Assembly (NCBI GenBank): GCA_051873875.1 | Contig: JBJEFI010000105.1 | Coordinates: forward strand, 1-36,447 | Length of the DNA stretch: 36,447 nucleotides | Direction: 5' to 3' | From: JBJEFI01 sp051873875 | GTDB taxonomy: Bacteria > Bacillota > Bacilli > Bacillales > Bacillaceae_G | Shown: positions 31,298-36,447 of the stretch, piece after piece | Numbering within the stretch: the first letter of the stretch is position 1 | Layout: each line of letters opens with the position of its first letter | Notes under the pieces: model-generated | Databases searched by the model: none | What the model saw: the letters and a program-made list of their open reading frames with translations, nothing else | What the model was told of the DNA's origin: nothing | Program-made: the position numbers and the translations under genes

Positions 31298-33913
31298 TTA
31301 TTTTGTTTTAAAAATTAGTTTTTGGATTTCCATACAAATTAAGGACACAGCTGCTAACCCAAATGAAATACCAAACTCACTTAAACCAAATGCAACTGGA
31401 ATCGCAAAAATTGGACGTAAAAACGGAATTAACGTTAAGAAATATAATACAAAACAAATACCTACTGCCCCCAATACATATTTGTTTGTAAATAATCCTA
31501 GTTTAAAAATTAATTGCTTATTAGAACGAGCGGCAAATGTTTGAAGAATTCTGGCCATAATAACTGTTGAAAAGGCCATTGCTGCACCAGTTTCTGGTGA
31601 TGTTTGCATGCCGACATATTGGGCAATGATAACGACAACTCCAATAATCAGACCACGTGATAATACCGCTTGCCACGTTCCTCCTGCCAAAATTCCCTCA
31701 TCAGGATCACGTGGTGGCATCTTCATAATATTTTTTTCTGAAGGTTCTAATCCAAGGGCAATTGCCGGTAAAGAGTCGTTAATTAAGTTAATGAATAGCA
31801 ATTGTAAAGCAGTAAATGGGTTGGCCCATCCTGCAAAAACCGCAAATAAAATCGCGATAATTGCTCCTAAGTTTCCTGCAAATAAATACGTAATCGATTT
31901 TTTTATATTGTCATAAACAGTTCGCCCTACTTCAATTGCATTTACAATCGAAGCAAAGTTATCATCTACTAAAATCATCGCTGATGCATCTTTAGCAACA
32001 TCTGTTCCACTACCCATGGCAATCCCTATATCTGCTTGCTTCAATGCTGGAGCATCATTTACTCCGTCACCTGTCATCGCTGATACACAGCCTTTATCTT
32101 GCCATGCTTTTACAATTCTAATTTTATTTTCTGGTGATACACGTGCATAAACAGAAATACGTTCTAATTTCTCTTTATGTTCTTCATCATTCATTGCATC
32201 TAGTTCTTGCCCTGTTAATGCTAAATCGCCTTCCTCCATCAACCCAATCTCACGACCAATGGCTGCTGCTGTTGTTTTATGATCACCTGTAATCATAATT
32301 GAACGAATACCCGCACTGCGAGCTTCTTTTACAGCATGAACAACTTCTTCTCGCGGTGGATCAATCATTGCCACAAGGCCAACTAAAATCATATCTACTT
32401 CATCTTCTAAAGCTGGAACAAATCCCGTATCTGGAACATCTTTTACAGCTAGAGCTAAAACACGTAATGCACGATTGGAGAATTCTTCATTTACTGCGCG
32501 ATATTTTGCTAATATTTCATCTGATATCGGCACAACCTCTCCATTATTTAGGGCTAATGTACAGCGGCTAAAAATGACATCCGGCGCACCCTTTGTAAAC
32601 ATGATTGCATCTCCATCAATATCATTAACTGTTGACATAATTTTTCGATCTGAGTCAAAAGGCAATTCATTTAAACGACTAAACTTTTCTCGAACATTGT
32701 CATAATTATAATTATATTTATTGGCAAAGTGAACAAGAGCAACTTCTGTTGGGTCACCAATCTCTTTTCCATCTTCACCCACCAAGGCATCATTACTTAA
32801 AGCTGAAACGGCAAATAATGCTTTTTGATGTTCTTCTCGATCTGATTTTAAATCTTTGCTTTCTACTCCATACATATAAAAATCAACAACAGTCATCTTA
32901 TTCTGTGTTAATGTTCCTGTTTTATCTGTACAAATAACACTTGTAGAACCTAGTGTTTCAACTGCAGGAAGCTTTCGAATAATCGCTTGCTTTTTCGCCA
33001 TTATATTGGTACCTACAGCAAGTACAATCGTAACAATAGAAGATAAAGCCTCTGGAATTGCAGCTACTGCCACTGCTACCGAGAACATAAAGGAATCGGC
33101 AATTAAGTCCTTCATTGCTATATCCCCCCAACCACGAAACACTTGGATAGCAAAGATAAGCAACGATAAGATAATAATACCCATACCAAGTTTTTTACTA
33201 AAGTCATCTAACTTACGTTGTAACGGTGTTTGTTTTGATTGGGCTGTTTCTAATAGCCCGGCAATTTTCCCAACTTCCGTGTTCATTCCTGTCTCTGTTG
33301 CTACAAGAGTCCCACGACCATATACAACTAACGCACCACTAAAGACCATATTTTTACGGTCACCTAATGGAACATCCTCTTCAATTACATCAACTTGCTT
33401 TAATACGGGTTCACTTTCTCCTGTTAACATTCCTTCTACAACTTTTAGTGTTTGAGCTTCAATTAATCGTCCATCTACAGAAATAGAATCGCCAGCCTCA
33501 AGATGAACGATGTCCCCTTTCACAATTTCTCTTGCTGGAATAGTTATTTTCACACCATCGCGTTCTACTTTCGCATTTGGAGCTGATAATTGTTTTAAAC
33601 TTTCAAGAGAGCTCTCTGCCTTTTTCGTTTGTGTTACACTTAAAATGGCATTTAAAATTAACACAAGTAGAATAATAACAGATTCAATCACTTCTCCTAA
33701 AAATACTTGCACTGTAGCAGCAATTAATAAGATTACAACAAGAGGATCTTTAAACGTTTCAAGAAATAGTTTCCATGTTGGCGTTTGATCTTTTTCTTTT
33801 AACTCGTTATACCCATCTTCTTTCAACCGCTTTTGTGCTTCTTCTTTTGATAATCCTTTTTTTGTTGTTTGTAGAGCATGTAAAACATCATCTACAGACT
33901 GTTTGTACCTCAC
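31298..33913 (-). CDS. Calcium-transporting P-type ATPase (P2 type, LMCA1/YloB-like)
   Basis: A membrane pump that exports Ca2+ using ATP, 871 residues. Domain order: N-terminal cation-ATPase domain, TM1-2, actuator domain with TGES (164-167), TM3-4 with the ion-binding VAAIPEALSS (E288), phosphorylation site D330 in CTDKTGTLT, nucleotide domain with FTKGAPDV, hinge TGDGVNDAPALKQADIGIAMG, and TM5-10 with NLINDSLPAIALGLEP. The GTG start at 33913 has GGAGGAAGG upstream. The TM4 and TM6 residues are those of Listeria LMCA1 and other one-calcium pumps. Monocistronic; the GH18 gene lies downstream on the same strand. Confidence 0.9.
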   Translation of the reverse strand: MRYKQSVDDVLHALQTTKKGLSKEEAQKRLKEDGYNELKEKDQTPTWKLFLETFKDPLVVILLIAATVQVFLGEVIESVIILLVLILNAILSVTQTKKAESSLESLKQLSAPNAKVERDGVKITIPAREIVKGDIVHLEAGDSISVDGRLIEAQTLKVVEGMLTGESEPVLKQVDVIEEDVPLGDRKNMVFSGALVVYGRGTLVATETGMNTEVGKIAGLLETAQSKQTPLQRKLDDFSKKLGMGIIILSLLIFAIQVFRGWGDIAMKDLIADSFMFSVAVAVAAIPEALSSIVTIVLAVGTNIMAKKQAIIRKLPAVETLGSTSVICTDKTGTLTQNKMTVVDFYMYGVESKDLKSDREEHQKALFAVSALSNDALVGEDGKEIGDPTEVALVHFANKYNYNYDNVREKFSRLNELPFDSDRKIMSTVNDIDGDAIMFTKGAPDVIFSRCTLALNNGEVVPISDEILAKYRAVNEEFSNRALRVLALAVKDVPDTGFVPALEDEVDMILVGLVAMIDPPREEVVHAVKEARSAGIRSIMITGDHKTTAAAIGREIGLMEEGDLALTGQELDAMNDEEHKEKLERISVYARVSPENKIRIVKAWQDKGCVSAMTGDGVNDAPALKQADIGIAMGSGTDVAKDASAMILVDDNFASIVNAIEVGRTVYDNIKKSITYLFAGNLGAIIAILFAVFAGWANPFTALQLLFINLINDSLPAIALGLEPSEKNIMKMPPRDPDEGILAGGTWQAVLSRGLIIGVVVIIAQYVGMQTSPETGAAMAFSTVIMARILQTFAARSNKQLIFKLGLFTNKYVLGAVGICFVLYFLTLIPFLRPIFAIPVAFGLSEFGISFGLAAVSLICMEIQKLIFKTK

Positions 33914-34060
33914 TTATCCTTCCTCCGTTTCTTATCAATACACCAGTAGTATTTACAACTTTTGGGTACGATATCAAAAATATAACCCTTCCCTTTAAAT
34001 TTGGTAATATCTTTCATTATATCGCTTTATTGCCAATAATAATGTGAAAATATATTGACG

Positions 34061-34097
34061 AAAAAAAAAGAATAACATGAAAAATTTTTATGTTATT
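34061..34097 (-). terminator. Terminator of the GNAT gene
   Basis: AATAACAT (34071-34078) pairs with ATGTTATT (34090-34097), and further A/T pairing closes the loop. Nine U residues follow on the minus strand. It lies 21 bases after the stop codon. Confidence 0.82.
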
Positions 34098-34118
34098 CCC
34101 TAAACGGAAGGATCATTA

Positions 34119-34589
34119 TTAAATAAGGATTTTTCCCATTCTCCATACAAGATATTGATGTTGCTCTTCTTTTATTTTTTTCATACCCACTTTTTGATAA
34201 AATGCAATCGCGCTTTTATTCGTAACAGATACTCGCAAATGATATTCAGGTACGTGATACTTACGAAAAAAGGCTTCTGCATATTGAACTAATTGTTTTC
34301 CATATCCCTTATTCCGATATGCTTCAATTATGTAATATAAATGAACATAGCCAATCTCTTTCCCTTCATACTGAATAATTCGTAATTCTAATTGACCAAT
34401 TGGGTATCCATTCTTCCAAATCAATACGTATCCATCAGAAAATACTTCAACTCGTTCCTTTATTTGTTGAATATATGTACTTTCATCCCCAAATCGTTCA
34501 ACACTTCCAAAGCTAATAACATATGCGTCTTTTCTAAAATGAATAATAGTATCTCTATCTTTTAAGGGATTCATCTTACGAAATTCCAT
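34119..34589 (-). CDS. GNAT-family N-acetyltransferase
   Basis: A 156-residue acetyl-CoA-dependent acyltransferase. Motif A is IIEAYRNKGYGKQLVQYAEAFF (RxxGxG for pyrophosphate binding), preceded by strand GYVHLYYI and followed by motif B LRVSVTNKSAIAFYQKVGMKKI. The start at 34589 has AGAGGTG six bases before it. No substrate-specific feature is visible. It lies 35 bases after the TSUP transporter gene on the same strand, close enough for read-through, and ends at a strong terminator. Confidence 0.85.
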   Translation of the reverse strand: MEFRKMNPLKDRDTIIHFRKDAYVISFGSVERFGDESTYIQQIKERVEVFSDGYVLIWKNGYPIGQLELRIIQYEGKEIGYVHLYYIIEAYRNKGYGKQLVQYAEAFFRKYHVPEYHLRVSVTNKSAIAFYQKVGMKKIKEEQHQYLVWRMGKILI

Positions 34590-34624
34590 CTTACACCTCT
34601 TTTTTAATATTCAGTAAATTAATT

Positions 34625-35368
34625 CTACACTATTTTCAAAACAACTTCTGTAATTAAGAAAACAAGAATAACTACTAATAAAACTTGAGCTACCTTTACC
34701 GATACTTTTGGTAAGGTAATTAATCCAATTTGTGAACCAATAATAGAGCCTATTGCCATCGCAATGGCATAGTTCCATTGAACAAAACCTGTCTGATAAA
34801 ATACGAGAAAAGCCCCGATACAACTTCCTAATATTAGTACCCTTGTTAATTGAACAGCTTTCATATATACATGATTTTGATTCATATAATGTATGATTCC
34901 AAATGTCGATGAACCAGGTCCAAAACCTCCATCATAAACAGCAATAAAAAATTGAATACTTGCATTTAAAAATGGATTCATTTTGCGACTTTCTTTCGTA
35001 TAATGAAACCATCGCTTATTTCTTATAGCTACAAACAACGCAAATATTAGCAGTACCAATGCAACTATATTCATAGTATCCTCAGTCAAATGAGATGTAA
35101 TAATCGCTCCTAGACAACCACCAAGGAAGGCAATAACAACATGCATTATTATTGTCTTTATTGTAAATTCTTTATTTTTTAATAAATACAATACACTTGT
35201 AAACGCAGCAACACCTGATGAGAATTTATTTGTTGCAATTCCTAATTGAACGGGAATACCAATAATCATCATAGCAGGTAGTGAAATTAATCCTCCTCCC
35301 CCTGCTAACGTCCCTACAAAAGATGAAAATAACCCTACTAGTACTAAACTAAAAAAAGAAATATCCAT
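34625..35368 (-). CDS. TSUP (TauE/SafE) family membrane transporter
   Basis: A polytopic membrane protein of 247 residues, in a family that exports sulfite, sulfonates or other organic anions. About eight hydrophobic helices are visible. The first carries the family signature FVGTLAGGGGLISLPAMMIIGIP, and the second half repeats a glycine-rich motif in FIAVYDGGFGPGSSTFGI. The ribosome site (GGCAGGCG) is mediocre. The gene follows the alpha/beta hydrolase gene by 30 bases, so the two may be co-transcribed. Substrate unknown. Confidence 0.85.
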   Translation of the reverse strand: MDISFFSLVLVGLFSSFVGTLAGGGGLISLPAMMIIGIPVQLGIATNKFSSGVAAFTSVLYLLKNKEFTIKTIIMHVVIAFLGGCLGAIITSHLTEDTMNIVALVLLIFALFVAIRNKRWFHYTKESRKMNPFLNASIQFFIAVYDGGFGPGSSTFGIIHYMNQNHVYMKAVQLTRVLILGSCIGAFLVFYQTGFVQWNYAIAMAIGSIIGSQIGLITLPKVSVKVAQVLLVVILVFLITEVVLKIV

Positions 35369-35398
35369 TTCTTTCGCCTGCCAATTCCAACTATATTT

Positions 35399-36154
35399 CT
35401 ATTCACTTAGATTTATCGCAACATTCATTTGTAACCATTGAACAATACTTTCTACCATTGACAATGTAACTATATGATTCACATTAGGAATCAATTGAAG
35501 AGTCACATTATTTACATCATTACTGTGTTTAATAACTTCTTTATAAAACAACTGCTGAGCAATTGGATGAACAACCGTATCCCCTTCTCCATGCAATAAC
35601 AAAGCAGGCCGATTATTTAACGACTGAATATTATTCATCGGATCATATTTTATAATGTCATCGATAAAAGCAGATGGTTGAGATCCATTTTTTTGAAATT
35701 CCTGCTCAGAAACCATCCATGATGCCGAACCATTTATTGTAATTAATCCATGAATGGATGAATTGCGCATAAATACACTTGAAGCAATAAATCCACCCAT
35801 TGAACTTCCTAGTATTACTACTTTATGACCTTTTATTAATCCATCGTTATGTGCTGCCTCGATTAAACTATTTGCTTCTACTACTGCATAAAGAATAGTT
35901 TTCCAAAAATATGCTTCTGTTGCAGTTGCTATAAAATGGTTCTTCAACGACTGTCTTGAATCATGATAAATAAGCTCAGGAATAACAACCTGGTATCCCC
36001 ATTTAGCTAGAATTTCTCCTAAAAATAATTGATTTTCTACTGTAGATCCCCAACCATGGTAAATGAAAATTGTCACTTGTTTATCTATTGTTTCAGAAGG
36101 TGAGATACTCAGACATGGTATATTGTTAATTTTTATTTTTTGAACGTTATTCAT
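35399..36154 (-). CDS. Alpha/beta hydrolase (esterase/peptidase-like)
   Basis: A 251-residue alpha/beta-fold hydrolase with a complete triad: S118 in the nucleophile elbow GSSMGG, D192 in LLHGEGDTVVH and H227 in PNVNHIV. The oxyanion-hole region is FIYHGWGST (HGWG). There is no signal peptide, so it acts inside the cell. The ribosome site AGGGGAAAG precedes the ATG at 36154. The pattern (YHGWGS, GSSMGGF, LLHGEGD) is that of the prolyl-oligopeptidase-like/dienelactone hydrolase group of Bacillus; the substrate cannot be told. It is upstream of the TSUP transporter in a likely two-gene unit. Confidence 0.85.
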   Translation of the reverse strand: MNNVQKIKINNIPCLSISPSETIDKQVTIFIYHGWGSTVENQLFLGEILAKWGYQVVIPELIYHDSRQSLKNHFIATATEAYFWKTILYAVVEANSLIEAAHNDGLIKGHKVVILGSSMGGFIASSVFMRNSSIHGLITINGSASWMVSEQEFQKNGSQPSAFIDDIIKYDPMNNIQSLNNRPALLLHGEGDTVVHPIAQQLFYKEVIKHSNDVNNVTLQLIPNVNHIVTLSMVESIVQWLQMNVAINLSE

Positions 36155-36252
36155 TTTAATCTTTCCCCTATGTTTTTCTTCATTAACTTATTATTTCAAA
36201 AACAAATGGTCCAAATTGTTTAGCTACAATAACCACATGTGTAACAAATGAT

Positions 36253-36411
36253 ATGGCCTATATATATGGGTGGATGCAAGAAGAGTTATTTATCCATATA
36301 TTTACTCAATATACGTATAGAAAAATAGCCACTCACACACTAAAAAAGGGAGATGTATTAATTGGGTGGAATAAACAAAATAATATTGTTTATTTGAATC
36401 GGCTACACTAA
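36253..36411 (+). other. Short plus-strand ORF of uncertain status (52 codons)
   Basis: From the ATG at 36253 a frame runs MAYIYGWMQEELFIHIF ... TLKKGDVLIGWNKQNNIVYLNRLH to the TAA at 36409-36411. The composition is protein-like but there is no ribosome site, and it does not resemble anything I know. It could be the tail of a broken gene, or chance. Confidence 0.3.
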
Positions 36412-36412
36412 G

Positions 36413-36442
36413 TTGGACATAAAAAATAAGGGCTAGTACACT
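36413..36442. mobile_element. Possible remnant of an IS3-type terminal repeat
   Basis: Read on the minus strand from 36442 the sequence starts TGTACTAGCCC, with ATGTCCAACTT further in. This recalls ends of the IS150 group of IS3 elements (TGTACTG-CCC ... and a TTGGAC/GTCCAA block). No transposase is present and the window ends here, so support is weak. Confidence 0.2.
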
Positions 36443-36447
36443 TAAAC

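Overview
The window looks like a chromosomal segment of a low-GC, endospore-former-type Bacillota, in the Bacillus / Bacillaceae-Planococcaceae range. The grounds are high A+T content, strong GGAGG-type ribosome sites with frequent GTG/TTG starts, AT-rich intergenic DNA with U-tailed terminators, CodY- and LexA-type operators of the Bacillus kind, and Bacillus-type proteins (NETI-motif protein, RocB-like M20 peptidase, SH3b-NlpC/P60 hydrolase). I cannot name the species. I see no tRNA, rRNA, CRISPR array or complete insertion sequence.

Layout. 1-1042: a decayed gene on the minus strand and AT-rich DNA. 1049-4440 (+): an aspartate:alanine exchanger and aspartate 4-decarboxylase pair, an acid-consuming, proton-motive-force-generating module. 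4563-6319 (-): a NETI-motif protein and a secreted four-SH3b NlpC/P60 cell-wall hydrolase. 6632-17103 (-): a nine-gene branched-chain amino acid operon, transcribed ilvE-ilvD-ilvB-ilvN-ilvC-leuA-leuB-leuC-leuD. It starts from a good sigma-A-like promoter with a CodY box in its leader; no T-box is visible. Divergent to it, 17351-17542 (+) encodes an unknown 63-residue protein placed directly behind a perfect CodY box. 17564-19743: a nitrilase-superfamily amidase (-), then a translationally coupled DUF402 protein and SAM methyltransferase (+).

19833-25554 (-): a small unknown protein, a RocB-like M20 peptidase, and a complete fixABCX electron-transfer operon ending in a 48-residue unknown protein. 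26087-26290 (-): a 67-residue unknown protein whose promoter region carries two LexA-like boxes 42 bp apart. 26474-28279 (-): a MerR regulator with a GyrI-like ligand domain in an operon with a C45-type Ntn hydrolase, under a promoter with the 19-bp spacer typical of MerR control. 28523-29887 (-): a transglutaminase-like protein and a stand-alone GyrI-like protein. 30077-36154 (-): a GH18 glycosidase without a signal peptide, a P-type Ca2+ ATPase, a GNAT acetyltransferase, a TSUP (TauE/SafE) transporter and an alpha/beta hydrolase. The last 300 bases hold a short plus-strand ORF of doubtful status and a weak resemblance to an IS3-type end.

The most interesting parts are the regulatory ones that product names would miss: the CodY-controlled 63-residue protein, the LexA-type control of the 67-residue protein, the MerR/Ntn-hydrolase sensor operon, and the fixABCX cluster with its extra small gene in a window without nitrogen-fixation genes.
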